Below, one piece after another: positions 22,401-34,801 of a stretch of DNA of 64,000 nt (position 1 is the first letter of the stretch; each line of letters begins with the position of its first letter). Source of the DNA: Mauremys mutica (taxonomy: Eukaryota > Chordata > Testudines > Geoemydidae). The stretch lies in contig NC_059081.1 of assembly GCF_020497125.1 (NCBI RefSeq), positions 22,229,105 to 22,293,104 of the forward strand, written 5' to 3'. Below the pieces are notes generated by a model that was not told the origin of the DNA, did not search any database, and was given only the letters and a program-made list of their open reading frames with translations. The position numbers and the translations under genes were made by a program.

Positions 22401-25400
22401 TAAGTTAGCCACAGTCTTCCACTACTTTCTGACTGCATATAAAGTCCCAGTCCAGGGTGCAGATCCAGCCATGACTATATTTCTTATGTCTCTGTTCCAT
22501 CTGCCAACAAGCATTTGTAATCTTTGGAACTGGTGATTTGTGCATAGTGCAAAAAATATTCACAAACACTAATTAGAATGAATACGTGAATATGCTATCA
22601 TGATATATGCAATCCCATTTAATTATTTTTCCATTTATTTATGTGTGTGTGATTTTTTTTTTCTTTCAAGAATGCTGGCTGAAAGCAAGAGTCTTAGAAT
22701 ATTCATTTGAAAATATCCTCATTTTGAAATCACAGATTTCCTTCCTCCTGTTTTTTGAAAGTTTCAGTCATCTAGTCAGGGAACAGAAAAAATACAATGT
22801 GATTTTGGTGACTAATCTTGCACAACAAATAACAATTAGGTGAAAATATAGTTGTTGTGAATATTTGCAAATTGGCCCTGGGCTGAAATATATTTGCATA
22901 AAGTGTTTGCTATTGAAATTATTTGACCAATATAGTTGTAAAAAACGTAAAGTCTGTGTGGATAATTCACAAACAGAAAAAGGTTTTATTTGTCAAATAA
23001 ACTATTTGCTACATTAAAGTCATAAACTCCTACTATGTGTTAATCTGCTATAAACTAAAGTCTGTCTTTGAGAAGAAAATGATGTTTTATTGTTAATAGT
23101 ATTGCTTTTTACTATAACATCTACAGTCAGGTTTTTTCTCAGCCCTAAAGAATATGGACAAAATCCCTTGTTATATGTTGCCCTTGTTAAAGGACAACAC
23201 ACAGCTTGTTATTTATAAGGTTTATTTGGGTTTATTCTATTGCTGCAGGTTTTTGACTTTGCAAAGAAGGAGTAGCAATTTAAAATGTGAGCTCTATTGA
23301 ATTGGCTTCTTTACTAGTCACTTTTATTAGTGCTATTGTTTTCTGTGAGACTGCTTTTTTTGTAGTACGGTAAAATTGGCTATGTACCTGTGTTAAAAAT
23401 CTTTTGACAGTCCCAGTGCAGTTGGATAGCCAAGGTAGTGGTTTCAGCACAACCTGTCAATCTCTGAGAAGAGTCTTTGTGATCTCTCTGCATCTTCCTG
23501 TCTTTTTCTTTTTCAGTAGTCCTTGTTATGGTTTTTTTTTGGCACATAAATGTCCACAGGTGTGATTAAGGATAGGGTAGCATGTGGTATTCATGCTGCA
23601 GTGCTATAACAGAGGAAGGACTTCCTACAGGAAAAAAAAATGATCACTTGCAGTATTTTTCAGGCTGCCCATCTAAGCCCATCATTGCCTGGCACCTACA
23701 CACTAAGGGCAAGGATCCAGCGAACTTGTGAATGGGCACCATGCCATCTGAACAGATGGGCATGGAAGTAGGCAGCCAGTAGACCATGTATGTGCATCGA
23801 CTGTGGGTGTTGAGGGCAAGTTTCCCAGTGGAGAACGTCCAAACAGCTGTCTGGCCTGAGCCAACATGCCTACGACCAAGGAAAAGTGCCATCCCTAAAT
23901 CCTGCTGAGTTGGATTAACCTTCAAAAATAAAAATTGCTTCTGCAGTAGCATAAGGTGAGCTTTTGGCTTGTCTAACTCTGGGAGAATTAATTAGGTGGG
24001 CAAGATAAAGAGATATATTAACAAAGCATCTACTAGAATGGCGTATGTTTGTAGGTCTTGTAGTATTAAGAATCCTTCTTATACAGAGACATATATGAGT
24101 ATATAGTACTTGCAGATCTATAGCACTGTGACATTATTATTAATTGTTTTTCTTCCAATAAGGCGATGCTTACAGAAATTACATTAAAGCACTATTGTAA
24201 TGCATTCAGTTTGTAGTGCAACTGTTATGTAATTGGTTTTTGTACATGTAGCTTTCAATTTTTAAGGACTCTGTCTGCCCATCTGCCTTGAGGCTACCAT
24301 TTTGGAGAGCAACTTCAGTTCAGAATAGCTGATATAATGAATTAAACATACTGGGTTCTTTCATGGAGACCATACATTTCTTCTTTATCTACTTTGTTGT
24401 TTTAATTAAAATAATAAATTGGACCGAAAGTATACAGTTGCTTTTTGTTTTTAACAACTCACGTGAGCTGCTGCTCTTATGGAAATAACATCAAGAAATG
24501 CAGAGCTACACATGTGACAGGTGAAGGCAAGGTGTACCAAACTATTATTGAGGACTCTATTCCCTTGGTGATCCTCCTGTTGCTTCTGTTTCATATCCAG
24601 TTTCCCTAAAGTACCATCCAACCCAAAACACCTGCAATATTTAAGAACAGCATGGTATCTCCTACTACTGCAGTACTAACCAAAGTTATTGGGGATGTTA
24701 TGAACAATAGAAAGGCAAGCTGAAGAGGGCTGATTTATGAATACATGTGTATTATTAATGTATTTTGACTTGTTTTTACTAGAGGAATATAATTTATTGA
24801 CGTGTATAAAGACTACAGTATATAATACTGGGAAAAAATGGATATCAAAACATAAAAAGCTCCCCTTACCTCTCAGGTTACTTATTGGTTCACTGATTGA
24901 AATGGTCATCTGTGCAACCAATCTGTATTATATTTAATGTAGATTTAAATCTTGACCTTTGGGTCCACTTGAGAGGCACAGGGTGAAGAAAATAGGGGGT
25001 AGCGGGAAATATGGCTGTACCATCTATATGCTTCTTCAACCCCCAGGGCTGACTGGAGCCAAAATAGCCCTGACATAAATTAGAGCAGCCTTAGGGGTTC
25101 TCTACCTTACATGCACTGGTAACAGCCCTTGAGGACTGTGCCTTCTTCACCACGCATGATCTGGACATGATTCCTAAACCAGAGGGGGCTAGAAAAGAGT
25201 GACTTAGAGCCTGCTTTGTGAGATGGGGACTCCCTCAGGGCAGGGACATTGTCACTTTCCCAACTGGGCCAGCTTTAATGTTTGCACTGCCAGAGAGGTG
25301 CAAAAGGATCATAGTCTGGGCTGGGATTTGAATAATGCCTGATATTGGAAGAAGAGGAGTTCTTGAAATAATTCTGAGACAAAAATATCAATTAGACAGT

Positions 25401-28400
25401 CTAGCAAGAACTTTGGGGAGAAATATGACAGTTTCAGTGAACCCCATGTTTTGGAATAGAACCCATAATTACTGCTCTTATTGTCATCCAGTACACCTTC
25501 AGAATTGACCCAAATTTAACCTAGGATTTGAACATTTTTGGATTCTTACTCCTATTGACCAAAGCAGCTGAATAAATGTGGTTACATTATGAGTAAATTA
25601 ACTGTTAGGATGCTTATCCAGACTAAACCCTAATCCTGTAGAGTACTCTTTTCTATTAAAGTGCCTTGATATAAAATACGTACCTTTATATGCTTGAATA
25701 TGAAGGAGGACCCTCTCAGTGTGGAAAAGGTTTATAGGACTCTGATTTATATGTGATCAAGAGGTCAAGGGAAACAAAATCATTATCATTACTCTCTCAC
25801 ACTCAAGAGATCTGAACTGAATATCGAGGGCAGTGTGCTCGAAGGAGACATGCAGAGGGAATGTAACAAACCTATTTTTTTCTTGAGTGTACAGATTCTG
25901 GTGACAATATGTAATGTACTCAAATGTGTGAGGACTGTGAAATGGTTTCCTTATTAAGTGATGTACAGACAGATTCTGGCTCCTAGCAGGCATACAAAAG
26001 TTCCCTCTGGGCAAATCCCTATTCCTTTGTAGAAAGGTCTTAGTCACTTCCATGGCACTGTACCTCTACCTCCTCTGTATCCTGTGCAGCCTCTGTTCGT
26101 GGAAGAGGGGAAGGCTAGAAACATCATGGGGAGAGGTGAGGGCAAGATTCAAGTGACATAGATCATTATTCCCTCTTCCCATGAATCCACATGGAAAAGG
26201 CAGGACGAAAAGTTAATCCAGCCTTCTGTTGCATTATGATTTCCATCACCATCTCTACCTGTGGGAAGTCCCCTCTCCTCTTTACATAGAGACCCTAGAG
26301 AAGCAAGTGCTGGGAATAGTCCTGACAGGGTGACTCCAATGGAGTTCTCTTGGAGTTATGCTATGAGGAAATCTGGCAGTGTTACAAGGGCCTTGGAGCT
26401 GGTGCTGAAGTTATCAGACCCTGGGGACTTGCTGATTCTGGGGAGAGTGCAGGAGCCATCTCTTAATTGTGTGGGTCATCCTCATCTGATGGAATGATTA
26501 GGGATGAAATCCTGCTGAAATATTCCAGATGACTAGGAGGTGGCAGAAAATTCCATAAAGGATCCCTTCACAGAGGTGGTGGTTTGTCCCATAACCCCTA
26601 AGAATGGGTCCTAAATGTTAAAAATATATTTTATTTGTAAATTTAAGAGTAGTAAATTTAAATGCTACAGTGACTGGAGATGAAATGAATACAGACATCA
26701 TTGAATCAGTATTACTTGCCCTTCCTTTGTTGTATGAAGGGAGTCACAGAAGTTTATGTGGCTAGTTTTGTACAGCAAATATAAGCTGTAGCTGGAAAGC
26801 TCAATCCTGCAATGCACTGAACGTTCTGACCCTGATCCAGCAAAGCACTTAAGCACATGCCTATGTGCATTCCTGGATCAGGGCCAGAGAGCTTACAAAG
26901 TGCAGTCTCCAATTTGGGGTGTTTACAAGGGATTCTCCATTATGGAAGTTACAATTTTAGTTTGATGCAGTAAAATAATAGACATAACCCCTGGAGAAGT
27001 CCCTTAAAAGGGACGTCAAAACTTGGAGAGAGTGAAAATATCCTTGCAGAAAACTTACTAAAACATCCATTAAAAATCTCTTTCTTGCTGGCGTGAGACA
27101 AGCATTTTGGAGAAAATTATAGAGGCAAATAATCTTAACTCTGTTAACCAAATCAGTGTTTTATGCTTGGGAAATCCTAGTGGTCTGCAGGCTGAGATTC
27201 TGGCAGTTTGCTACAAAGTAGAGCTTGTTGGGTGAATAATTCACAGTGAATAATTTATTCAACAAATGTAATCTCTTTTTCTGTTTGTGAATTATCCATA
27301 AACCGCTTGCAATTATCTGGAATTCACTTGTTCATGATGATTCAGCAGATAATTCCAGGTAATAATTCTTTGTAGATTGTTCTTGAGCAGTTAGGAGGAG
27401 TCCATATTTGAAATCCCTGCTGTCTTGGTTAGTTTTGGTTAGACACAAAGATCAGAGTATGTTTCTGTTCATTGCCAAGATGAGTCAGATTAGAATCAGA
27501 TTTCTAGTGTGAATACTGAGTCCCAAGGTCCCTTTTTAGGATCTGGGTCCTGCTCTGATAAGAGAATAACTAGCAACGAGCTGTGTTTTGCTGGGATTGG
27601 TTTATCAGCACACAATCAGAGTGAAGCTAAGCATATTATTTTTAAAAAACATCTTGAGAACAAATGGGAGCACAGAAGGAAATTAAATTAGATATCAAGT
27701 CATTGTAAAAGTTCACAGGTATTTTATTTACATTAAATTAATTATGTTAAAATAGTAGTTGTAAGGGAGTTATCAGTCCCTACTGGGATAGCAGGCATAT
27801 TTTATGGAGGCTCTGTGTATTTGCAGAAAGTATGACACTGGATCAGTTCTTGGATGCTAGAATAACTCCAGTAGTAGAGGGATACCCTTTAGCTAACTTG
27901 GGGGAGGAGGGGAGAAGAAGTTGCTGAGGCTGAATTTAACAAAACCAGACTTGCCCACGGACTTGCAGGCGCTCTCTGAGTGGATTTTTAATGCTGCAGG
28001 TGACATTGTTGCTGACTGAAGAATATTCATCAAATCAGAAAACTGCTGATAAGATGACTTTCCTTGAGATTCCTTTTTAGAACTACTCTTATAAATCTCT
28101 GCGTTTCATAGCACACTATGGGATGAGATAGAGGTGTTATGACAGATACTATTTAGGTTCAAGTTGACATTATTAAGATAATGGGGGTGCATTGTATTGG
28201 GATGGTGAAATCCTAAATCATGCCCCTTATTGTTTACCTATAAAACAAGAATATCTTGGAACCAAATTAATGGAGTGAATCCTTCTCTAGGTGTATGTGC
28301 ACAACTCTTACAATGTGCCCCATACAGTTCTTAGTAATCACCTAGATTTTCAGTATTTTACATGATGTAAAATCGGGGATTAATTTCTAAATTTTGTTTC

Positions 28401-29189
28401 CAAAGCAGCCCTCTGTCAATCAAGTGGTCCTGTTTAGAACAGATTCCTACTGACTATAAGTATATTTGGGAAGCAGCGATGTAATGTGACCAATAAACTG
28501 CTTTAATAGATGGGATATTTACAAAATATAAATATTTATGTTCTGATGAGTTTTTAGACAAATCTCCACAGTATGCCTTTACTTCTGTTGGGAGTTTCTG
28601 TCAAGATGCTTTGATTCAATTTATGAAGATCTGAATAAAAGGATGGCACTATCCCTAAACCAAATGCTCACTATGAATTACAAAGAGCAGAAAAAAAACG
28701 TTGTTTAAAGTTTTCTTTCATTTCATTTGAGAGCCAGATGTTTGGGGAGATTTCTAATGAAAGTGTTGGTTTGGCTTGATTCACTATAGAGAGAGGCCAC
28801 AGGTTCAAAGTCTAGATCTAGATTTAGTTTTGGGGGCTGAAGGAGGTTCTTGTCTGAGTTACATTGGAATCCACCATTAGTGCTTGACATGATTTCATAT
28901 TTTCTACTTTTACAGAAACTTGGGTATCATTTCCACAAAACTACTAATATATAAATCATTTAATAAATAACAACTGAGAGTCCTGTTCTCTCTCAACACA
29001 CATTCAGTTTCCATTACTGTTTCTGGTGCTGCATTCACAATGAAGATTTTTAATGAATATAATAATGGGAAAAGGAAGTCATCTATATCTGGAACTGGCA
29101 ATTGTTGTGTTGCTTTCTGGAAATCTTTTGAATGCAGTATCTTCTGTCAGTCTGTTTGCCTGTCTTCACTGCAGAGAATGTGTGGGAGA
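22401..29189. other. Long repeat-poor intronic stretch; no gene recognised
   Basis: Nearly 7 kb with no recognised exon. One palindromic MITE unit lies at about 26826-26889. A minus-strand frame at 23952-23644 (102 aa, MLLQKQFLFLKVNPTQQDLG...) is the longest here and matches nothing I recognise. The rest is AT-rich. Conserved non-coding elements could be present but cannot be told by eye. Confidence 0.45.
26826..26889. repeat. Small palindromic MITE unit
   Basis: gaccctgatccagcaaagca followed by cttaagcacatg at the left is mirrored by catgc...ctggatcagggcc at the right. Same family as 48138-48220. Confidence 0.6.
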
Positions 29190-29903
29190 AACCCACATCG
29201 GAGCTATCCTTTTGGGTGACAAAACTGAAATACTATCCCATATTGATGTATCAGTAGAAGAAGTTTTAGAACAAATTGATAAATGTAATAGTAATTAGTC
29301 ACCAGGACCAGATGGTACTCACCAAGTTCTGAAGGAACTCAAATATGAAATGGCAAGACTACTAACTGTAGTATGTAACCTGCTGCTGAAAAAACCTCTG
29401 TATCAGATGAGTGGAGGGTAGGTAGACTGCAAAATACAATGCCACTATGTAAATCCATGGTATGCCCATACCTTGTGTGCAGTTGTTGTTGTTCCATCTC
29501 AAAAAGGATAGAGTGAAACTGGAAAATGTTCAGAGAAGGGTAACATAGAAGATCAATGGTATGGAATGGCTTCCATACAAGGAGAGACTAAAAACATCAC
29601 TGCTGTTCAGCTTAGAAAAGAGTGGACTAAGCAGAGATATGATCGAGGTCTATAAAATCATGAATGATATGAAAAAAGTGAATAGGAAAGTATTTACTCC
29701 TTCACATAACACAAGAACCAGAGGTCACCTGATGAAATGAATAGGTAGCATGTTTAATACAAACAAGAGAAAGTACTTTTTGACACAATGCACAATTAGC
29801 CTGTGTAACTCATTGTCATGGTGACAGGTTTCAGAGTGTTTGTCTGTATCAGCAAAAAAAAGGAGGAATCCTTGTGGCACCTTAGATACTAACAAATTTA
29901 TTT

Positions 29904-29942
29904 GAGCATAAGCTTTCGTGGGCTAAAACCCACTTAATCAGA
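29904..29942 (-). ncRNA. Hammerhead-ribozyme-like motif in left Penelope arm (decayed)
   Basis: On the minus strand: ctgatta (core ctgatga with one change), stem II gtgggt/ttta/gcccac, then cgaaa, then a 3-bp stem III agc/ttat/gct and c at the cleavage position. The short stem III is typical of the hammerheads reported in Penelope-like elements. The G-to-T change at the core predicts loss of activity. Confidence 0.6.
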
Positions 29943-30020
29943 TGCATGGAGTGAAAAAAACAGTAAGCAGAATATATATTATAGCACATGAAAGGATGGG
30001 AGTTCACCTGCACATCTACC

Positions 30021-30330
30021 AGTGTGATATATGCCACCATGTGCCAGCAATGCCCCTCTGCCATGTACATTGGCCAAACCGGACAGTCTCTACACAAAAA
30101 AAAAATGTACACAAATCAGATATCAAGAATTGTAACATTCAAAAACCAATAGGAGAACACTTCAATCTCCCTGGACTCTCAATAACAGACTTAAAAGTGG
30201 CAATTCTTCAACAAAAAAAATTTCAAAAACAGACTCCAACGAGAAACTGCAGAACTTGAATTAATTTGCAAACTGGACACCATCAAATTAAGCCTGAATA
30301 AAGACTGGGAGTGGATGGGTCACTATAAAA
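30021..30330 (+). pseudogene. GIY-YIG endonuclease remnant of a Penelope-like element
   Basis: The reading VIYATMCQQCPSAMYIGQTG followed by QSLH (from about 30024) fits the GIY-YIG motif of Penelope endonucleases, with Cys pairs ahead of the YIG tyrosine. Downstream, PIGEHFNLPGLSITDLKVAI followed by L corresponds to the conserved HFN.PGHS..DL segment containing the catalytic-side His and Asn. It ends with ETAELELICKLDTIKLSLNK. A poly-A run at about 30099-30108 and a stop break the frame. The reverse-transcriptase part is absent. In active elements this nuclease nicks the target DNA for priming. Confidence 0.85.
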
Positions 30331-30594
30331 AGTAATTTTCCCTTTGCTGATACTCACACCTAATTGTCAACTGTTGGAAATGGGCCACCTTGATTACATT
30401 GACCTCGTTATCACTACAAAAGTAATTTTCCCTCCTTTGGTATTCTCCTCTGCTTGTCAACTGTTGAGAATAGGCCACTTCCACCTTAATTGAATTGGTT
30501 CGTTAGCACTGACCCCCTACTTGGTAAGGCAACTCCCATCTTTTCATGTGCTATAATATATATTCTGCTTACTGTTTTTTTTCACTCCATGCAT

Positions 30595-30631
30595 CTGATG
30601 AAGTGGGCTTTAGCCCATGAAGGATTATGCC
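30595..30631 (+). ncRNA. Hammerhead-ribozyme-like motif in right Penelope arm (decayed)
   Basis: On the plus strand: intact core ctgatga, stem II gtgggc/ttta/gcccat, then gaag in place of gaaa, followed by a weakened stem III. It is the counterpart of the left-arm motif and has lost a different core position. Confidence 0.6.
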
Positions 30632-30980
30632 CAAATAAATGTGTTCATCTCTAAGGTGCCACAAGGACTTCTTGTTGTTTTTTCATTGTCATGGGATGTT
30701 GTGAAGACCAAAAATATAACTGGGTTCAAAAAAGAACTGGATGAGTTCATGGAGAAGTTCATCAATGGCTATTAGCCAAGCTGGTCACGGACCCAACCTC
30801 ATGCTTAGTGAGACTCTAAACCTCTACTGTCAGAAGCCAGAAGAGGAATCATGGGATGAATCACTCAAACTGTTCTGTCCGGTCCACTCCCCTTGAAGCT
30901 CTGGTATGAGCCATTGGAGACAGGTGTGTAGATGGGCAATTGGTCTGACCCAGCATGGCAGTTCTTATATTCTGTCTCTC

Positions 30981-32689
30981 TCCTTTCCACATCCCATTCC
31001 CCACATGCCAATCATGGCTTATGGGAAGAAATTGAAGGATGTTCTCCCCTCTCTTTCTCTGTCCATTCATTCTTCCTTATTTCTGACTGCTTCAAGGTAT
31101 ATCTGAGTGGATCTTGTCCATTCTCTTTAGCATGTGTCAGGCAGGATGGAGAGCATTCCCCTTATCATTGCTCTGGCCATTGTGCCCAAGTCTAGAGCAA
31201 AAGAAGGTCTCTGATCAGTCCAGTGGATGTCCCAAGAGTGGTATGCAGGGCCACAAAAAGCCACATTTTGATTCTTGAGCCACTCATTAAATATTGGTTG
31301 GCTATAAAGTAGACCTTAGGGAATAGTGGTGTGTCCTTTTATGTAATTTGGCTGAGAGAAAATAATATTTTAAAAAACATTTAGCAATATGCCTGGTTAT
31401 ATGTAAAAGAATAATTAGGTATGGAGGTCTGTAAGAGAGAATTATATGATCTAGACCTGAATAGTTTAGTTATATCTCTTGTGCAGTCTATAGTCTCCAG
31501 ATTTGTAATGAAGATAAGGGGAAAAAAAGATAAATTGAATTAATTTATTTTGAATTTATACACATGCCTCTGTTTGCATTAATATTAAATTCAATCCAAA
31601 ATCTAAATAGAAAGACCACAGTCTTAGAAGTTCTCTCAATAGCATCAGCAAATCATTCTTGTTTACCCTACATGCTAATAAAACAGAAACATGACACTCC
31701 TGAAAACAAGATTGCAAAATACAGAAAATGTGGTCTGACATATTTTTTCTCCCCAAAGGAGGGACTGCCACTAACTAAAGTATTTCTTATGAAGGCTCGA
31801 TTGCTTAAGATGCAGAATATTAAGAGAGAAAAACACTTTAGGACACAGCCATGTCACCAGCTGTTACTCACCCCTAATGAAATTGTTAAGTGATATTCTT
31901 TATAAATAGGTCAGAGAAACTTTTGAATTGTGAAGAATGTTTATATCTTTATCTGAAATGTTTGTATTAAATTTATAACTGGTAATTCATTAAGCTCATT
32001 AGCTCCGACTAGGAGAGCAGAGCTCTATCTAGGATATAGATTTCAGGGCTTAAAATGTTAGTGGTTACATATAAACATGAAGGCAAAGTGTGCAGAAAAA
32101 TATAGGATCATAATATGGTTAACTGTTTTTTAAAGGAGGCCCTACAGATTAATTAAGAAAAATTGGTAGATTCAGATATTTAAACATAAACACAATACAT
32201 TATGGCTTTTTTAAACTGTGTTTTAGTAGGTAATAAGAGAATAGATTATGGGGAGTAAAATTCAGTCCAAATTTGATTTTTTTTCTTGTTTTGGTTCCAA
32301 CTCCCAACTGTAAATCACCCTCTTTTGTGCTTAAAACTAAATTAAAGCACAACCAACTTTTACAAAAAGTCCTGGCATTTCTTTGGGTAACCTGCCTGAG
32401 TTTCAGGTTTGTAGGAAAACCTGAATGCAGGTGAGTTTTAGGTTCATTGTGAAAGATTCATGTAGCTCTGATAATTTCCTGGGGTCATGTGTTATGCTTC
32501 CATCAATTACAGTTTTGTACACTTTTCTCCTGGGGAAAAAAAGAGGGGACTGAAAGAAATCAAGGCCCCAATCCAAGCAGCAGAATCAGGACCAAAATAT
32601 TTATGTAGCCTTCTAGTCATGGAAGATTTGGGGATAGCCATTACAATTTCTGGAACATGATATACTAGAACTGGGAAAAGAATCTAACG
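30981..32689. other. No gene seen
   Basis: AT-rich intronic DNA. Frames up to 109 aa (31564-31893) have no recognisable domain and overlap frames on the other strand. Confidence 0.4.
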
Positions 32690-32845
32690 TATCTCCTATT
32701 TCTCTCACTGACTTGCAATGTGGCCTTGGGCTCATCATTAACTTCTCTGTGCTTCAATTTCCCTATCTGTAAAATGGGGATAATGCTACCCATCTTTTTA
32801 AACTGCTTTGAGATCCTGTGAATGAAGTGTTCTAGATAAGCTCAG
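32690..32845 (+). mobile_element. MIR-type SINE
   Basis: gacttgcaatgtggccttgg ... cttcaatttccctatctgta aaatggggataatgctaccc ... ctgctttgagatcctgtgaa is the MIR/CORE-SINE body and tail. The tRNA-like head is not clear. Confidence 0.85.
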
Positions 32846-33123
32846 AAGGCTTATATATATGCCAGTTGATTTTAGCTTAATTTGCCAGAGTTGCATTGCA
32901 AACATTAGGACTAGGAATGATCCTAAAGTCTGTTCATTCTCAGTGGGAACCAGGTTTTCAAAAACTTCATTTTTATTTAATATATAAAATACATATAGAC
33001 ATATACATACACTGCACATGTCCTTTCAACAGATTGTTTCCGTCTATCCTTACATGTAAACCTTGTTTGATTTGGTACAATTATATCAAGCTGATTCTAA
33101 GTTGTAAATGAATATATTTTCAG

Positions 33124-33198
33124 ATATCTCGTCATAGAAGGAATCATTCCCAACATAACTTAATACTCACAGACATCATTAGCCCAAAGGAACAAACG
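33124..33198 (+). CDS. ARHGAP15: ARHGAP15 internal exon, segment before the PH domain
   Basis: A 75-nt exon of exactly 25 codons with no stop. It follows a pyrimidine-rich stretch ending in cag and is followed by the consensus donor gtaagc. It encodes ISRHRRNHSQHNLILTDIIS followed by PKEQT. From memory this matches the region just before the PH domain of ARHGAP15, where ISRHRRNHSQH is conserved. The protein is a cytoplasmic GTPase-activating protein that stimulates GTP hydrolysis by Rac. The exon starts and ends in phase 0, so it joins directly to the exon at 37671 (VVEKEGYLL...). The segment after NHSQH differs from the human protein as I recall it, which fits a fast-evolving linker. No start-codon exon was found upstream in the window. 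Alternative: a decayed exon. The intact frame, splice sites and phase make that unlikely. Confidence 0.87.
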
Positions 33199-34612
33199 GT
33201 AAGCCATTGTATTACAGAATCTATGTATTGCTTTGCTTATTTACTTTAAATATTTTTAATGGAAATATAGTATGTGTTGTATTAAAGATGAACACTTGAC
33301 ACTCTGGATGCTTTAATATGTTAAGGGGGTAGAAAGAAGTAAAGATGTGTGGAAAGTTTGTTACTTAATAGAAATTATACTGTTAGAAACGACAAAGCAT
33401 TTTAGTTAATGATATACAATTTCAATTTGCTATTGAATCAGGAGCACTAGGCTGACATTTCAGCAATACTAATAGTTGGATGTTAATTAACTGCTTATAT
33501 TTCTTTCCCAAAAATATTAGTTTGGATTAGCAGAATAAGCAAAGGGAACATACTAGGTGTGAATTTGTTTTAAGTAATGTCTGAGATTTAGTGAAGAGAA
33601 AAATATATATTGAGAAGAGTGAAGCCAGTTTTCTGCCTTTGCCCACGCTACTGTGTTTTAACTTAATGTTTTGTACATAATTAGATACCTGTAGAATTTT
33701 ACTGGAGAAAAGCGGAGGCAAATTAAAAGATTATATTTTTTAAAAGAACATTAACATGAAAATCCAGAATCATCTAGATAATGACATTGACTTCAAAGGG
33801 ACTTTTGTCTAATTAAAGTCTTCAGAATTTGGCCCAGTTCCCAGGTATAATTCAGTTCAGGAAAGCTATAGAAATCATAGCTGATATAGTATTAATTATA
33901 TTTTCTGATACTGTTTTCCAATAACACTAGCAGACCACCTCACTCTTGCATATATTAATACACACAAATATGTGAGTGTACATCCCTGTCTGTGATAGCT
34001 ACACACAATTATACACACTACACAGACACACACAAGTGTGTGTGTGTATATATATAATTTTCATATTTAATACTTTAAGTACAGAAAGAAGCAGCCCTAG
34101 GCTTCCAGTATCTTATTTTTATGTTAATTCTTTCAGGGTATTTTGGATTATTCTCTCAACCTTTCCTCAGCTGGAAAGGTGCAGGAAGGTCAACAACTCA
34201 AAAACAAATGATGGATATTCACTGAGGCAGAAAGAAAAGAGAGTACTATAAGGACATTTCATGATTTTGTAACTCCATGTCATCCATCAGATGAAGGACT
34301 GGAAGAATAAACTGAATTGTCCTAGAAGGATTTCTGTGAAATCACATAAGACACGAAAAGGGACATTAGCAGATGTACTGTGCGATACATGTGCATATAT
34401 TGTTTTATACAGTATATGTACATAGAAAGAATGGTACCTTTAAAACCTTTTCAATTGCCTTGGTAACTAAAAAACATTACTGCAGTATTCCCTTGGTAGT
34501 CCCGGTACTAATTATGGGGAATATCAATGAATACTGTGATAACATCAAGTTATCAAAGACAATTGTAACATTTTTAAAGGCAATCATTGTACTTATAAAA
34601 TCAGAATAATAT
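33199..34612. other. ARHGAP15: Intron of ARHGAP15; no further feature
   Basis: AT-rich. A short alternating tract (acacac / gtgtgtgtgtatatata) lies at about 34017-34057, and a possible palindromic MITE scrap at 33783-33843. Confidence 0.5.
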
Positions 34613-34801
34613 ACATCTCTACCCCAATATAACGCTGTCCTCTGGAGCCAAAAAATCTTATCGCGTTATAGGTGAAACTGCATTATATCAAACTTGCTTT
34701 GATCTGCTGGAGTGTGCAGCCCCGCCCCCCCAGAGCACTGCTTTACCGCGTTATAGCTGAATTCGTGTTATATCGGGTCGCGTTATATCAGGGTAGAGGT
34801 G
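34613..34801. mobile_element. Mariner-like MITE, about 190 bp
   Basis: The left end catctctaccccaatataac followed by gc is mirrored by gcgttatatcagggtagagg followed by tg on the right, inverted ends of about 22 bp. The inner sequence repeats the gcgttata block four times in both orientations. Flanking ta/ata on both sides fits a TA target, but the exact boundary is uncertain by one or two bases. Confidence 0.75.

Larger units (their letters stand above)
29822..30683 (+). mobile_element. Penelope-like element, 862 bp, inverted arms, 11-bp target duplication
   Basis: Flanked by exact cattgtcatgg copies at 29811-29821 and 30684-30694. The left arm (29824-30004) is the inverted counterpart of the right arm (30531-30683). 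Shared blocks include the agcacatgaaa, gaatatatatt and cactccatgcatctgat segments and the ggtgccacaagga end. Between them lie a GIY-YIG endonuclease remnant and a roughly 90-bp tandem duplication (30331 and 30421). 5'-truncated copies with an inverted terminal piece are a hallmark of Penelope retroelements. Confidence 0.87.
29190..30980 (+). mobile_element. Old CR1-type LINE, internally deleted, interrupted by a Penelope-like element
   Basis: 29190-29420 encodes SVEEVLEQIDKCNSN, stop, SPGPDGTHQVLKELKYEMAR, the N-terminal reverse-transcriptase block (normally SPGPDGIHPRVLKEL). It passes abruptly at about 29420-29450 to the C-terminal region (29455-29810), with VQRRVT, LPYKERLKTSLLFSLEKSGL, RDMIEVYKIMNDM and TRGHLMK. 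The palm core is missing. After the Penelope insertion (29822-30683) it resumes at 30695 with DVVKTKNITGFKKELDEFME and ends with the 3' segment gacccagcatggcagttctt followed by atattct. Confidence 0.8.
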
